Assembly: GCA_903772945.1 (NCBI GenBank)
Contig: CAICTM010000872.1
Location: forward strand, 1 to 44,650
Length of the DNA stretch: 44,650 bases
Direction of reading: 5' to 3'
Source of the DNA: Seminavis robusta
Lineage: Eukaryota; Bacillariophyta; Bacillariophyceae; Naviculales; Naviculaceae
Under the pieces are notes generated by a model. The model did not search any database and was not told where the DNA came from. It saw only the letters and a program-made list of their open reading frames with translations. Shown piece after piece: positions 30,425 through 42,546 of this stretch. Position numbers and translations under genes: made by a program. How positions within the stretch are numbered: the stretch's first letter is position 1; every line of letters begins with the position of its first letter.

Positions 30425-32137
30425 CTACACGCAAACATTCTTACGAACATTGCGAGTGACTCGTTCCATCAACCGTTGATAGGTTGTCAAGGCTTCGTCG
30501 CGTCTTTCCTTTGGGGAGATCTTCTTGTGGATCACCTCCTGGTACTTTTGCGTCATTTCATGTAGCTTTTCTTCCCGATCTCGTCGCAAATAACCTATTC
30601 TGTGGTTGGGTGGAAGAGGTGGCACCAAGTGATGGGTAAATGGGTCGTGGACTTGGAGCGGTGGTTCTTCGATATTCGTCAAATCTAGAATCTGTTGCGG
30701 CTTGCGTTGGTTGGACAAGTCGACAATCACAGGAATCTCTTCCTGGAAACTTTGAACCTTGAACGACAGGAGGTGGTCGCCATGGCTAAAGTGGTATTGC
30801 GGTTCTTGCTCCCTCTCCTTCACTCGGTGTTGAGCATAGCCGTTGTGTCGATAGTTGTCGTTGATGTTGGTCAAGTCCACAAGAAATGTTTCGGGATAAG
30901 ACAAAAGGGAAACGTCTTCCTTCAGTGTGCCATGATGTCGTTTCAGTGACTTTGGCGTCAGCTCGCCATTCTGAATGCGCTCATAGCGCTCTTTGCGACG
31001 TCGCCGTTTTTCTTCCAATTTGGATCTGAGTTCTTCACGACTTTTGCGAAGTTCCTCGATCTTCATCATGCGCTCCACACTGCGACGGGCATATTCCAAC
31101 CGCTCACGATCGTCCTCCAACGGTATGGGTCTGGGAGCATCGAATCTGCTAAAGTCGAGACGCATTCCGTCCTGACGACCTAGAGCAAATTGGTAGGCTT
31201 CGTTTGCCGCATCTACCGAGTCTTCATCACTGCTGCTACTGCTGGAAGTGCTTGCCGTACGCTCAGCAGTGTCATCGCCTTCCGTCACGTCATTGGAAGC
31301 GTTCTCCTCGCCCACTTGCAAATAGGGTCTCTGCTCCTGGTGCTGGTGATTATATTCGTTGGCATCGGCGAGGTCGGTCACATCGTCCTCCTCGTCCTCT
31401 TCGTCGTCCTCGTCGTCCTCCTCTTCTTCAATTTCTTGGAATGCCATGGGCGATGGTGCAATCCCTACCGCGTTGTAGCATGCTTGTACCATCGCGTTTT
31501 CCTCTCGTTCTTTCATCTGTTGATACCAGGGCTTGCGCTTGAGGCTTTCCAGGTCAGCTGCCAAGCTCTCCTCTTCGTACCATTCGTGAAGCTTCAGGCT
31601 CTGAGCCTCTTCGAACACTTCTCGATGTAGCTCAATGCTGTCTTGAGCAACAGACTCCTCCGCTTCATGCTCTTGTCTGTGGCGTTCAATGTTGTCGATC
31701 TCCCTTTGTTCCTGTTCTACAAAGTTTTCTCGCTCCACGTGTGGTGCGAGGCTGGCTTGGTCTACCTGCGGTTCGAGGCTCGCTTGATCTTCTTGCTCTC
31801 GTAGCTGCTGAACTCGAGACATTGGCTGCTGAACTCGAGGCATTTTCTGCTTCTCTTCTTCCCTGATGTGTTTCTCATCCGTAACAAGCCTGACTTTCTT
31901 TTTCTTCTTGCCCCCCACTTTGGACGAATGTTCGGGCGACTCCCATTTGATTCCTTGTTTCTCGTCCTTCTTGTCACTCTTCTTTTTCTTCTTCTTGTCT
32001 TTCTTCTTGTCCTTATTCTTGGTCTTTTCCTTGGTCTTTACAAATGTTGCAAACATTCCTCCGCCCGCAGTCTTCGCCGCATCTTTGTCCCCTTTGGTCT
32101 TCTTGTCTTTCTTCTTCTTCTTGGTGTGGTCACCCAT
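30425..32137 (-). CDS. Highly charged low-complexity protein, predicted coiled coils
   Basis: Single exon, 570 residues from an ATG at 32137. Residues 1-90 are dominated by lysine (KKKKKDKKTKGDK, KDKKKDKKKKKKSDKKDEK), followed by short repeats (MPRVQQPMSRVQQ and QASLEPQVD/QASLAPHVE). Long Glu/Arg/Gln-rich helices likely form coiled coils. An acidic block (EEEEDDEDDEEDEEDD) and a serine run follow, then a basic helix (LRSKLEEKRRRRKERYERIQ). Near the C-terminus are VDLTNINDN and LDLTNIEEP, two copies of a short [VL]DLTNI motif about 85 residues apart. No enzymatic domain is recognised. The composition suggests a nuclear or nucleolar scaffold, which is inference. Confidence 0.75.
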   Translation of the reverse strand: MGDHTKKKKKDKKTKGDKDAAKTAGGGMFATFVKTKEKTKNKDKKKDKKKKKKSDKKDEKQGIKWESPEHSSKVGGKKKKKVRLVTDEKHIREEEKQKMPRVQQPMSRVQQLREQEDQASLEPQVDQASLAPHVERENFVEQEQREIDNIERHRQEHEAEESVAQDSIELHREVFEEAQSLKLHEWYEEESLAADLESLKRKPWYQQMKEREENAMVQACYNAVGIAPSPMAFQEIEEEEDDEDDEEDEEDDVTDLADANEYNHQHQEQRPYLQVGEENASNDVTEGDDTAERTASTSSSSSSDEDSVDAANEAYQFALGRQDGMRLDFSRFDAPRPIPLEDDRERLEYARRSVERMMKIEELRKSREELRSKLEEKRRRRKERYERIQNGELTPKSLKRHHGTLKEDVSLLSYPETFLVDLTNINDNYRHNGYAQHRVKEREQEPQYHFSHGDHLLSFKVQSFQEEIPVIVDLSNQRKPQQILDLTNIEEPPLQVHDPFTHHLVPPLPPNHRIGYLRRDREEKLHEMTQKYQEVIHKKISPKERRDEALTTYQRLMERVTRNVRKNVCV

Positions 32138-32616
32138 TGTCTTTCTTACGAACTGGCTCCAGCGGTGGTCTGCCTGGAATCAATCAAGGCAGCGGCTTTG
32201 GTCGCCTCCTTTTGGAATGAATGCCCAGGTGAGGGACATGCAAATACTCTCCGAGATTGCATTAGCATTGTTGCGAAAGACACTTTTTATTTTCAAACGC
32301 CACTGTACGCTGCAGACTATCGTCTACAAGAATAGATCTTTGTCGAGTCTTGTGGATCCGTTTCCACTCCCGAAGCTCCTAATTCATGCAATACTTTCGA
32401 TAACAAGGCATCGGTTGAGTTGCAATTTTCGCCCTTGCCATCGTTGGGGTTGTTTCGGAACGAAAGATCTTTGTGAAATTTCCACGGTTCGCAAGTTTTC
32501 CACGTTGTACCACACGGGTTTCAAATGCATCGCTTTCATCCACGTTTCGCATTCAGACAGGAGCTTTTCTCAAGCTTTATATGGGTCTGGAGATACCTTC
32601 GAAGCAAGCATACAAA
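32138..32616. other. Intergenic region
   Basis: Upstream of the charged protein gene and of the tRNA-like locus. A frame opposite the lysine-rich gene extends through here but is a shadow of its low-complexity sequence. No gene is supported. Confidence 0.5.
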
Positions 32617-32724
32617 GGTTGTGTAGCTCAAATGGACAGAGCATCGCTTCTTCCTTGCTGATTTCAACTGAAACAGCTTGTCTCTATTCAGCGGAGGGTG
32701 CAGGTTCAATTCCTGCCACAACTT
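32617..32724 (+). tRNA. Intron-containing tRNA-like gene, isotype unresolved
   Basis: The acceptor arms GGTTGTG and CACAACT pair over seven positions with one G-T at the end. The D arm is GCTC...GAGC with loop AAATGGACA. The T arm is GCAGG-TTCAATT-CCTGC, with variable loop AGGGT. The internal Pol III A box (TAGCTCAAATGG) and B box (GGTTCAATTCC) both fit consensus, and TTTT follows at the 3' end. The anticodon stem TCGCT/AGCGG encloses 41 bases, so an intron of about 34 bases is implied. That intron itself contains a hairpin (GCTGATTTCA...GAAACAGC). The first loop bases read TCTTCC rather than the usual Y-T-NNN-purine, so the anticodon cannot be named and the locus may be a pseudogene. Confidence 0.5.
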
Positions 32725-32804
32725 TTGCTGCCAATTGCCAGATGCAATCTTTGAGTTGCTGCATGGTGCGGCCACAGAGAGCATGACGCTGTCTTATCAG
32801 AACC

Positions 32805-32990
32805 CAGGATGGACATCCAACCACGGCCAAAAACACAACCCATGGCTTGCAGTCAAGCAAGCCAAACAAAGACGACCCCTAGAAAATGGCATCAGGACGA
32901 CAGGACGGACACCCAGCCACGGCCAAAGGGACAACCCGTGTCTTGCATGAAGGACCAAAGCAAAGATGACCCCTCTAGAAAATGGTGGAG
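32805..32990. repeat. Two-copy 96-bp degenerate tandem repeat
   Basis: Units start at 32805 (CAGGATGGACATCC) and 32901 (CAGGACGGACACCC). Both contain CCACGGCCAAA, ACAACCC, CTTGCA, AAGCAA and GACCCCT followed by AGAAAATGG. No coding role is evident. Confidence 0.7.
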
Positions 32991-33544
32991 CAAACATTCG
33001 ATAAATTGATCTAGCCAGGCAGTTGCATCTCGGTTTTAGCCCAGCTACTTCCGCTTTGCTTTCCAATTGCGATATTACCGGCAAGGTTCAGTTCTGTGGC
33101 CAGGACTGCTACAGAACCTCGACCAAGGTTCCTGTAACAAATCAAGGTTCTACGAGATGCCAAAGGCGCTCAGTCGATCTGTGTGCTGCTCCTACAGCCA
33201 GAATACGTCCAACCGCCCTACATGCACAATACGTCCAGCCGAAATGACACGAGAGGTCAACTCAAACGGGCACTCATGAAAACCAAGTAGTTCTACGCAT
33301 GTGCGAGAATTGTCTGCTTTGTATATTGATTTTTTAAATGTTTGGACTCGACTCAGCGAAAAAGACCACACACGATATTACACTCCAGATAAAAAAATCT
33401 CTCTAGTCCCAACATCCAGTTTCTCTTGTCTGATTTGATGGTGAAGAAGTATTTCTCAGAATGCAGCGGATTGTTTGTCTCGGTTCGGCCTTCCTTTCAT
33501 CCTTTTAATTCCCCAATGGCGCATGTAGAAATTCTTCTGTTTGT
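32991..33544. other. Intergenic region downstream of RPA3
   Basis: No supported gene. Small plus-strand frames around 33023-33279 have no family features. Confidence 0.5.
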
Positions 33545-34063
33545 CTATTGACCGCCCACTCCGGCTGGCACAAAATAATTTGCAAATTTGGGGTTATGGA
33601 GCACGGGCAGCATCTTGTTGTACAAATCCAATTTGGTATCGCTCGAGAGTTCTCTCATCACAAACAGCTGTCCCCATAAAAACAATGCGATTAGAAGAGC
33701 AGAGGAGACAAACAAAGAGAAGTTAGCCAATGACGAAACAAGGATGCAAAAAAAAAAAGAAGTGGACACTCATGCCATGACGTCCGCTCTTATAGACACA
33801 AGTACGGTACGCACCGTCACTCCATTGTTTTCGTCCGGAATACCCATGACCTCCCAGACGAGATCACCAGCGATTTCTTGCTCGGGCATTTCCGCACTGG
33901 ACAAGTCCATATTGATAATACCACCATCGCACGCCTCAAACTCGAGTGTTTGATTGCCGAGTTGCAGGTTCTTGACTTTGCCCACAAAGCTAGAGAGCTG
34001 GCCAGAATAGTTTCCAGTTTGCAGCATTGCCGCGTTCAGGCGATGAAAAAATCCGTCGGCCAT
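33545..34063 (-). CDS. RPA3: Replication protein A 14 kDa subunit (RPA3)
   Basis: Two exons on the minus strand: 34063-33815 and 33667-33545, with a 147-bp intron (donor GTGCGTACC, acceptor GGGGACAG). A second donor nine bases downstream would also keep the frame. The product is 123 residues; human RPA3 has 121. Residues about 8-90 form a single OB fold: RLNAAMLQTGNYSGQLSSFV, then GKVKNL, FEACDGGIINMDL with the DG turn seen in the family, and LVWEVMGIPDENNG. The second exon gives the C-terminal helix that mediates RPA trimer assembly (LFVMRELSSDTKLDLYNKML). RPA coats single-stranded DNA in replication and repair. The ATG at 34063 (accATGG) is the natural start. The small size and low sequence conservation of the family limit certainty. 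Confidence 0.8.
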
Positions 34064-35257
34064 GGTTACAGTGCATAAACAAAACAAACTAAACGATTGA
34101 TTAGTAGAGCAGCTTGGTCAATAATGCGGTTCAGAATGAGAGAAAAGATTTTGGGGTGTTGGGTTTGGTGGAGCGCTCCAGGTTGGCGCCATTCCGACAA
34201 AATTCATGCCACTGCAGGGCGAGCGCAGCCAAGCCACAAATCCAATGCTGCGTCCTTTTTCTCAGCATCCCAGTGACTCGACTCGACTCGACTCGACTCC
34301 TGCCTCTGATGCCTGATACATGATGTAGCTGGCTAGCTAGCTAGTCTAGCTAGCTACGCCTTGTTAACCTGAAGAAGTAGTGGCGAACGGCACAAAGCAC
34401 ATGAAATTAGTAGTTCAATTGGGGTTTACTTTCTTGATTCGGTAGCAACCCTGCCAGCTAGCCAACAATAAAACTCGATCAGCCGGTTTTGCACCTCTAC
34501 CGGGCCGTACTCTAGGTCTCCCTGACTTCAAACCGATGCCACCGACAGCTATGGTAGCCAGACCGCTGCCACCGACAGCTAGCCAGATAGCTAGTTTCCT
34601 CGTTGGCCCCATCAACGGGATATACTAGGATGGCAAGCCCAAGCACTGCAGTGCGATCCCTGCGTTGGTGCATTACAGCTCTAGATTGCTTTCGTTTCGC
34701 TCCCACAGTGGCCATGATGCAATCCCTACATCAGCATTCAAGATCATCTATATCTTGACGAAGATACGATAGATGGCTAGACAGACCAACCATGGCAAGT
34801 CCCCCGCAGGAGGAAGAATAGAACTGATGCCTTACCCAGGTACCAGCCACTACGAATGGACCTTCCCTACGAACGTCGCGACATGGCTGATCTCGGTGGA
34901 TGGACAGTGGCGATAGTGGCACGAAACAGTGCAACAGTTCAAAAACAATGGATGCTAATTTTAAACTACCAGGTAAATGTCTCCACTAGCTTTGGTTGCT
35001 GGGCTCTTCACAAAATTCCAGGCATCGCCACTCCAAAAATAGAGACACTTTCCTCGAACTTTTAGCATCCATCAACATTTTGGTCTTGTCTTGTTGATAT
35101 GAAAATTGGCTCAAAGCAAAGAACCGCGGAGAGAGAAAAATCAAAACATCCTGCAAAACAGTTCCCGCCAAGCATTACATGCATCACATAGAAAATTATG
35201 CTCGTCTCGTTGCCAACAGAGCAACACAGAGGAGCAGTGTAGTAGCTGCCAGGCAGT
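34064..35257. other. Intergenic region with (GACTC)5 and CTAGCTAG words
   Basis: A GACTC pentamer repeats five times at 34275-34299. GGCTAGCTAGCTAGTCTAGCTAGCTAC occurs from about 34330. Short frames are not gene-like. Its right part is downstream of the DUR3 gene. Confidence 0.6.
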
Positions 35258-37774
35258 TTAGGCATCCACCTCGTGGACAATTTCTTCTTCTTCCATCTTG
35301 GCGACAGGAGAAATTGCCTCTTCATCATCCTCACCGACAGTCTTGGGTGCGCCTCCAGCAACAAGTCCTTCCTGTTGTTCGTCGAATCCTTCGGGGCGGG
35401 CTGCCTCGCGTCCAGTGATCATGTTCCAGATTCCAGTGAGAGCCGTTCCAATATCTTCCTGAGATTCGGCCAAAGGAAGGACAGTGATGATAATGGCAGC
35501 TCCGAAACCCCAGGCAATGGCAACCAAGACCCAGAAGGCAAAGTAACTCTGTGTGAATTTTCCGGCAGGGACGGAGAGAAGAGGCCAGATGACAATGAGG
35601 ACCAGTGTAAGGACGTATCCACGACGAGTGATCCAGCGTTCGGCACGACGGAGTTCGACGGGGTTCTTCTCTTCATCGGTAAGACCACGGTTGTCTTCTT
35701 CGACCAAAGTGATGTGTTGATCGAGTTCGGCAAAGTCGTACTCTTGGGGATCGATAAAGACAGAGTACACATAGTGGATGGCACCAGAGGACAAGATGGC
35801 AATCAAGTTTCCACTGAGCATGACCTCGTTGGCTCCAAGAGTGGCAACAGAGACAGAGCCACCGTGGATCTTGGCGGCACAGAGCCATCCAATAATAGCG
35901 AGCAAAAGTCCGGACCAGGCAGCAATAATGGCACCAGTGCCGGATGCCTTGCTCCATGTCATCATGTTCCAGAGAGGAATGACGGCAGATCCAATAACGA
36001 CTCCCATGAACAAGTAGACCCATCCCAAGTTGAGTCCAATTTCGAAAAGGACAATGGAGAAGACACCCATAAAGAGACCAAAGGCGACAATGACAATACG
36101 GGAGACCTTGAGGATATCATCACCAGTGGCTTCGGGGTTGATGTATTCACGGTAGATATCGTATGCGACCAAGGATGAGACGGCAATGGACTCGGCAGAT
36201 CCAGTGGACACGATAGCCATGAAAAGCATGACAAGAATCAAAGCAGAACCGGCATCTCCCATCAAGTGGGTGGCGACAGCAGGTGGGACCAAACCACTTC
36301 CAGCTTCTGAAGCGGTAATGGGAAGCATCAAGGCGGTGGATGCAAGACCCAAAGAGGTGGCAAGAGAAAAGGGAATGGCGAACCAGCAAATTCTGCAAGG
36401 CAAAAAATTAACAGAGAAGGTGTCATGTTAGTATCGATGCATCTTGTTGCGTCTTGTTGGGCGAACGGATTCCATCCATCGATTCGAATGACGGATCGAC
36501 TTACCCTCCAAGCAAGTAACCACGGGCAGCACTGCTGGGGCGGGCAGCAATGGCAGATTGCCAGTAGGATTGATCAACAAAGACGGTTCCAAAGTTTCCA
36601 ACAATGTTGATGACTCCAAACATGAGACCGTCACCGGAGAGCATGGTCAAGTAGGATCCGTCGTGGTTCTTGGGGACAGGACCGCAAGCATACTTTTGTG
36701 GTTCAAAGAAAGTCACTCCATCTTTATCGCTAAAGATTTCCTTACATTCGTCGAGGCTGTAGGTGACAGTTCGGTCGAGGAAGTCGTAAATGACATCACT
36801 GGAGTACACCTTGACGTAGACAATGAAAATCATGGTAATCAAGACGGCGTAGATAATGACAGTGTGGATGTAACTGGCCAAGAAAGTAGCTTGGAGACCT
36901 CCAGAAGCAGTGTAGAGAATGACACCCCAGGGGATAAGAAAGGATGCCAGCCTGTAATCCATACCGGTCAAGGCTTCGACAGTGGCAGCTCCACCCAGCA
37001 AAAGCATGGATGTAACAATAATGTTGGCCATGAAGCAAAAGAAGAGAAATGTCAAGTGGGCATTGCGTCCCCATCGTGCATTGACAATTTCAGCCACAGT
37101 GTGGGCCGAGGGAGAGACCTTCTTGAGGGAAATGGCCAAGACACCAAAGAGCAACACTTGAATGGTGGCTCCAGAGGCATACCTATAATAAAATAGAACA
37201 GCAATTGGGGTAGCAAGCAAATAGAAAGGGGATGTGTGAGAGACTGTGTTCAACGGCAGAACATGTGTTTGGCATGTCACATAGGCGAGCGGGCAAGCCA
37301 TTTCGAAATTTGTGTGACAAATAAATGAGCTGCGACCATGATGATTGCTTACCAGAAAGGACCCGAAACACCGTAAGCCCAGGCAACATTCGAGGATTGG
37401 AGAAGGGTAGCGGCCCATGTCCATTGACTGACAATCACACTGGCGGTCAAACCGGTCTTGATCATACGTCCAGCAGTGCTGTAGTGTAGTTGGTAGGATA
37501 ATCACAAAATGGTTAGTTTTGGGTAGCAACAAAAAAGCAAATCATCTTCTTCTTCTTCTTCAACTTACTTGAAATGTTCCGAGGTGATATCTCCCTTGGA
37601 TCCAAAGAATCGGTTGACGTAGACAATGATGGTGGTAAGGATACTGAAGAAGAGACCGAAACCAAGCACAACAGCGTAACCAACTCCAACACTCAGAGGC
37701 GCCTCGCCTCCGAAGAAGGAGTCCTGGTACTGGTACTGGGTGAAGGGGGGGATGAGAGTACCGAATTCGACCAT
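35258..37774 (-). CDS. DUR3: Urea/Na+ (or H+) symporter, DUR3 type
   Basis: Four exons on the minus strand: 37774-37569, 37478-37353, 37182-36505 and 36392-35258, with introns of 90, 170 and 112 bp, all GT-AG and in phase; product 714 residues. A member of the solute:sodium symporter (SSS) family closest to the plant/fungal DUR3 urea transporters. Joined sequence gives the DUR3 block [20 protein letters not shown] then [17 protein letters not shown] and [18 protein letters not shown]. Later blocks are [44 protein letters not shown] and [20 protein letters not shown] with the family Ser/Thr sites. About 14-15 hydrophobic segments follow the LeuT-like fold. The end is an acidic cytosolic tail ([11 protein letters not shown]). 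Role: high-affinity uptake of urea as a nitrogen source at the plasma membrane; nitrogen regulation is expected from relatives but not visible here. The start is ccaccATGG at 37774. Confidence 0.93.
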
Positions 37775-39386
37775 GGTGGAAGATCAATCAATCAGAAGAA
37801 AAAAGGAAAAAAGAAAGAGACCACAACAAACGAGTGGTTGCTTGTGTGCGTTTCTTTTCTTTGCACCCAAAACAAAATTATGAATGATTGATTGGGGTAG
37901 CTGAGTGAGAAGGAAAAATTTGAAGAAGCCTCTTTCTCTCTCACGCGGCTGATGATGGATGTTGGATATGAGTGAGCAAGCAAGCTGCCAATGTGTAGAG
38001 TGAGTAACGATCTCTACCACAGAAAACAGATTTGTACAGGAAATAGATTACAACAACATGTTGGCATCATGATATGGATCTTCTGCTTGGAAAAAGTTAG
38101 GAAGATGCTGTGACGAAAGGCCTTCTCTGTACCAACCAAATCTCAATCCAACGCGGACGCCCAGTTCTAAAATCTCGAAACCTTCTTTTAAAGATGCTTA
38201 ATTAACGCCTGGTATGGCCATAAGATAAGCGTTTCTACATTAAATAAATAAGAGATGGTTCAAGGCCTTGCCAAGAAACAAGTGAATGTATTAGGATGTA
38301 GATTTAAAGGGGTATCCGCCCATGTCACATAAAGACAGCCCATCTCGATCCTTCCATTTTGATCCAGGCGGGAATTGATGCTGAGGTTGGAAGCGGAAGC
38401 GGGGAAGCTGATGAGAGTGCAAAATATTGTATCATGTCATCCACGATCTACAACAGTCTACTTAGACGAGCGTTACAAGTTTTAACCTCCTGCAGCTTAC
38501 AAGAGTTGAAGTGGACCAAGACGCACTTGCTTTTTGTGTTGGTTCCTCCGAGAAAGAAGGAAGCATGGCTTCTTCATTCCTCACGGTTAAAGGGGAAATC
38601 AACTGGGTACTAACTAGGTACAGGAGTACTCGATTACACAGTCTTGTTTCAGTAAAGAAGCGGGTACATTAAATGTCCGACTACAATAAACAAGATTTTG
38701 TTCTTCCTCAAACAGCCGTGGATAGGCTCTAAAAGAGACTCTACGAGCCCGTGAGATCAGGCAATGGTAGCATGTCCAAGCAGCTCACAAGTTCCGTCAC
38801 CAGTGAGCGAAGATACAAAAGATCCCTTTAGATTTCTGTGTTTTCCCCTTTTCCGGCATTTTCAACCCGTCATTCCATGATGACACCTACGTAACAGACT
38901 TTAGCAATGTGTACGCCATCCACTTCAAGTTGAACAGTGTAAACAATGACAAAAGATACCCGCTGAACCATGTTCCATTGCTTCCACACTCAGCAAATGA
39001 TTCTGAAAACGCGCCAGAAGTATGGTAAACAAGCTACTTACTTGTACGATCTTATCAAACCAGTTGTCAAAACTCCGTTCCTAATATGAGAACCCTCATT
39101 ATTCCGAGGCCATTTTCAGCATTCGTTCAACTCAGAATTCTGAGAATTATTTGTCACACAATTTTTACGAAAGTTCCACCTGGAAAGACAATCCAATCAT
39201 GAATGTTCATGTTTAAAGTTTGGACTGGTAAGTCACATGAATGACGCAACTCAGAAAAGATTTTTATTTATTTGGGATCTTTCATTTTAGACTATTGACA
39301 CCAAAAACCATCATCATTCATCTTTTTCTGTGCTTCTTCTTTCTAAAGGTTTTGTATGTTGTAGTCTATAGACACAACACAACCCC
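37775..39386. other. Intergenic region between divergent DUR3 and beta-helix genes
   Basis: About 1.6 kb holding the promoters of two divergently transcribed genes. I find no gene; a frame at 38359-38613 lacks family features. No clear nitrogen-response motif can be named. Confidence 0.5.
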
Positions 39387-42053
39387 ATGATGATGACCAG
39401 CAGGACGTCCTTATTACCAGCTACTCCTCTGAAACTCCTGGTGACCGTCTGGTTGGGTATTCTCAGCAGTATTCAAGCAAGGCAATGGCCACTGCGAGCT
39501 TCCAACAAGGACCATGTTCCGGCTTCGTTTGATTGTGAAATGCGTAAAGCAGCCTATGCCTATGGGAAAAAGTTGATTCCTCGGCATGGAAAATTTGAAG
39601 CCTTGTATTGGGCATTGGATCTCAAGCATTGCAATGTGGACCTCTCGAAAGATGAACATGGCGAATTGTTGACAAGGGATGGAACAGCCACAAGTCGTCG
39701 TCACCTGAAGAGAAAAGGACACGAAGAAATTGCCAGTATCCCCCCAGATGCCGTGTTTGTGGCAGTGGATGGAACGGATGATGATGTAGATAGTGGCACA
39801 CTTTCAAGTCCCTTTCAATCCCTCCAAAAAGCTGTGGACTATGCTGCCACACATACGTCTTCCAAGCATGTCAGGGTCCGAGAAGGAGTCTTTTATTTGA
39901 ATCAAACACTGTTGTTGACACCTCAACACAGTGGACTGCAAATTCTGGCCTATCCAGGGGAATCGCCCACGTTTAGTGGAGGTATACCACTGCAAATCAT
40001 TAACGAGTGGAAACCCTATCATCCTCCTAACAACAAGAACAAGACCAACATTTGGGTGACAAGCCTGGGCAATCAGCTGGACGGGGAAATGCCGGGTCTT
40101 CAAATCAACGGGGTCCGTTCCACCGTAGCCAGATACCCCAACATGGACGGTGGCATTGAAGTCTCCTGTGGCTACGGCTGCATGATCCCCGGCAATCAAG
40201 CTACTTGGGATCCACCGAAGAACGCCAACAAACAAAAACAAAAGGTCGTGCACTATACCGACTCGAACAAAACGCGAGCGCGTCCCAATGGAGGATGGTT
40301 TGAACACTACACCATTGGCGTTCACGGTCCCTGCGATGTCTACGATCCTCCCGTCTCGTACTGGTGTTCCGAACATCCGTCGGGAGGTGGCGCATTTGCC
40401 TTTATTACTCCTTCGGGCATGACGCCCAAAGACGCGGCTGTACTACCCAATGGACCCTATTACTCCGACCAAAGTATGCAAGAGGATGCCCGCATTTTTG
40501 TCTGGAGACCGGCCCGATGGGCCAATTGGATGTTTCGTGTTGGCGCCTACAATAATCAAACCCAACACGTGACATTTGGAGCCGGCGGCAATCAGGGTGC
40601 GCGGGGAGAAAAACAAGGCGGGGACTGGTTTATTGAGAATTTACTGGAAGAGTTGGACAGTCCCAACGAATTTTATTACGACCCACGCACCCACAAATTG
40701 TACCTCTGGTACAATGGGACCGGAGCACCTCCACCGGATACCGAAATGGTCGTGCCACAGTTGCGCACACTGGTCAATGCAACGGGGACCCAGTGGAATC
40801 CCGTCGTGAACATTACACTCCGGGGCATTACGTTTCGAGCAACACGCTACACGTACATGGATCCTCACGGTGTTCCCAGTGGCGGGGATTGGGCACTGGA
40901 GCGAAACGGAGCCGTCTTTTTGCAGGGGACGCGTCAAATGACATTGGATCAATGTACGTTTGAACGCCTCGATAGCAATGGAGTCATGATTTCGGGATAC
41001 AATCGGAACACCACGGTCCAAAATTGCGACTTTGCGTACATTGGAGGCACGGCCATGGCGTCGTGGGGATACACCAATGAAACCGATACCGATCCGGGAA
41101 GGCCCGGTGTCCACCTGCAGGGGGCTCCTGCGGCGGGAGTGGATGGAACCGATGGGGAACACCCCAAGTACAACACTATTCAGGGGTGTACCGCACGAGA
41201 AGTGGGGCTCTACGAAAAACAGGCCAGCTTTTATATGCAAGCCAAGACGGCATACTCGACATTGACAGGAAATGTCTTTTTCAATGGGCCGCGAGCAGGG
41301 ATCAATTTCAATGATGGATTTGCAGGTGGAGATGAACTCTACCACAATCTCGTCTTTTCCACGTGTCGCGAAAGTGGCGATCGTAAGTTTGTTTGTCTGT
41401 ATGCGGGTCTCTTCGTTTGAGTCTCTTCGTGTGATCAAAATAATGTGCAATCGATCTTACTGTCTCTCTGTCTGTGCATCTCGATTGAACCTTGGTCACA
41501 ATCAGACGGCCCGTTCAATAGCTGGGACCGCCAGCCCTTTTTGACGTACAAAGATGGCTTGGAGGAACCTACCATGTTTTCCGAATGGCGCAGAATTCAT
41601 CACAACTTTTTTATCGACAACTATTCACCACAAGAGAATGTGGACAATGACGACGGAAGCGCCCGCTTCCACACTCATGACAACTTTTTCGTCTATGGAG
41701 GCCAGGGCATGAAGAACGACTTTGGAGGATGCGACAATTGGCACTATCGCAATATCTATGCGTATGTTGGAAAAGCTATTTTTAGCATGAAACAGATCAA
41801 AGGACACGAGGACCACTTTTTCGAGAATCGAGTGATCATGACACAGGAAAACGTTGGTTCCTTCCAGTGTGACGGCGATGGCGCTTTCGTCTTTGGCAAC
41901 AACAGTTACTACACGGCAAGTGGGAATGTTACGGAATGCAAAATGTCACTAGAGGAGTGGCAAAGGCACGGCAACGACCTGAACTCCACGTCCTCCGAGT
42001 ACCCCAAAGACGACGAGATTATTCATTGGGCAAAGAGCCTTTTGGGATTCTAG
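39387..42053 (+). CDS. Secreted right-handed parallel beta-helix repeat protein
   Basis: Two exons, 39387-41382 and 41506-42053, joined across a 123-bp intron (GTAAGTTTG...CACAATCAG) that restores the motif ESGDHGPFNSWDR; product 847 residues. The signal peptide is residues about 10-32 (KLLVTVWLGILSSIQA). The domain entry FVAVDGTDDDVDSGTLSSPF, with SLQKAVDYA, is typical of proteins with pectate-lyase-like beta helices. Successive strand turns continue (LNQTLLLTPQHSGLQILAYP, NITLRGITFRATRY, MTLDQCTFERLDSNGVMISG, NTTVQNCDFAYIGGTAM, STLTGNVFFNGPRAGINFND). Several N-x-S/T sites suggest glycosylation. Family members bind or cleave polysaccharides; no catalytic set is certain, so enzyme activity is unproven. 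In a diatom it may act on cell-surface or environmental glycans, which is inference. Confidence 0.85.
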
Positions 42054-42546
42054 CTAGGGTAGATTCGTTTTGCAAGGGGTGGCAGCTCGCCTCTACTCCA
42101 GTCCAGGAGTCCTGTGAACGCCACCAGAGTGGACCAACTGGACCAAGCTAGACTAGACTACTAGTTAATACTGTACTTGCATGATAATAGTAATGCATAC
42201 GATAGCCTGCCAGCCACTAGCTAGAAGTGTAGATCTTCGTTCCGTTTCATCATGAATCAAAGCCAGAGGTGCACAACGAGCCTTGCAACCTTGCATGAGA
42301 CCCCTCTGCTGAGGTCAATAAGGCTACGTACCGGTACTGGTACCGGTACCAGTAGTGGTACGAGGACTGTAGCAAGACGCTGCGCATAAAAACAGCTAGT
42401 GCTGGCTAAGAAACGAGCACCGCAACGGCAACAACGGCGAACTTGGAGTGGTCACAGTCACACTCTCTGTCAAGTGACAAAGCCTTGCAATAAGACAACC
42501 AGAGTAGTTATCTGTTTCGGAGTTTGGCACTACCGCGGGGTACCCA
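42054..42546. other. Intergenic region with GGTACCGGTACC cluster
   Basis: Between 42331 and 42362 lies GTACCGGTACTGGTACCGG then TACCAGTAGTGGTAC, one of the densest palindromic clusters in the window. It sits about 200 bp upstream of the K+ channel start. No gene is seen. Confidence 0.55.

Noticed and set aside
31866..32786. 306-codon plus-strand frame rich in Phe, Leu and Ser
   Set aside because: Its first half is the complement of the Lys/Glu-rich gene at 30425-32137; low-complexity coding DNA often leaves the opposite strand open.
35273..36178. 301-codon plus-strand frame opposite DUR3
   Set aside because: Antisense shadow of a clearly recognised transporter exon; acidic, Gly/Asp-rich composition with no family features.
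36558..37196. 212-codon plus-strand frame opposite DUR3 exon 3
   Set aside because: Antisense shadow of the same transporter gene.
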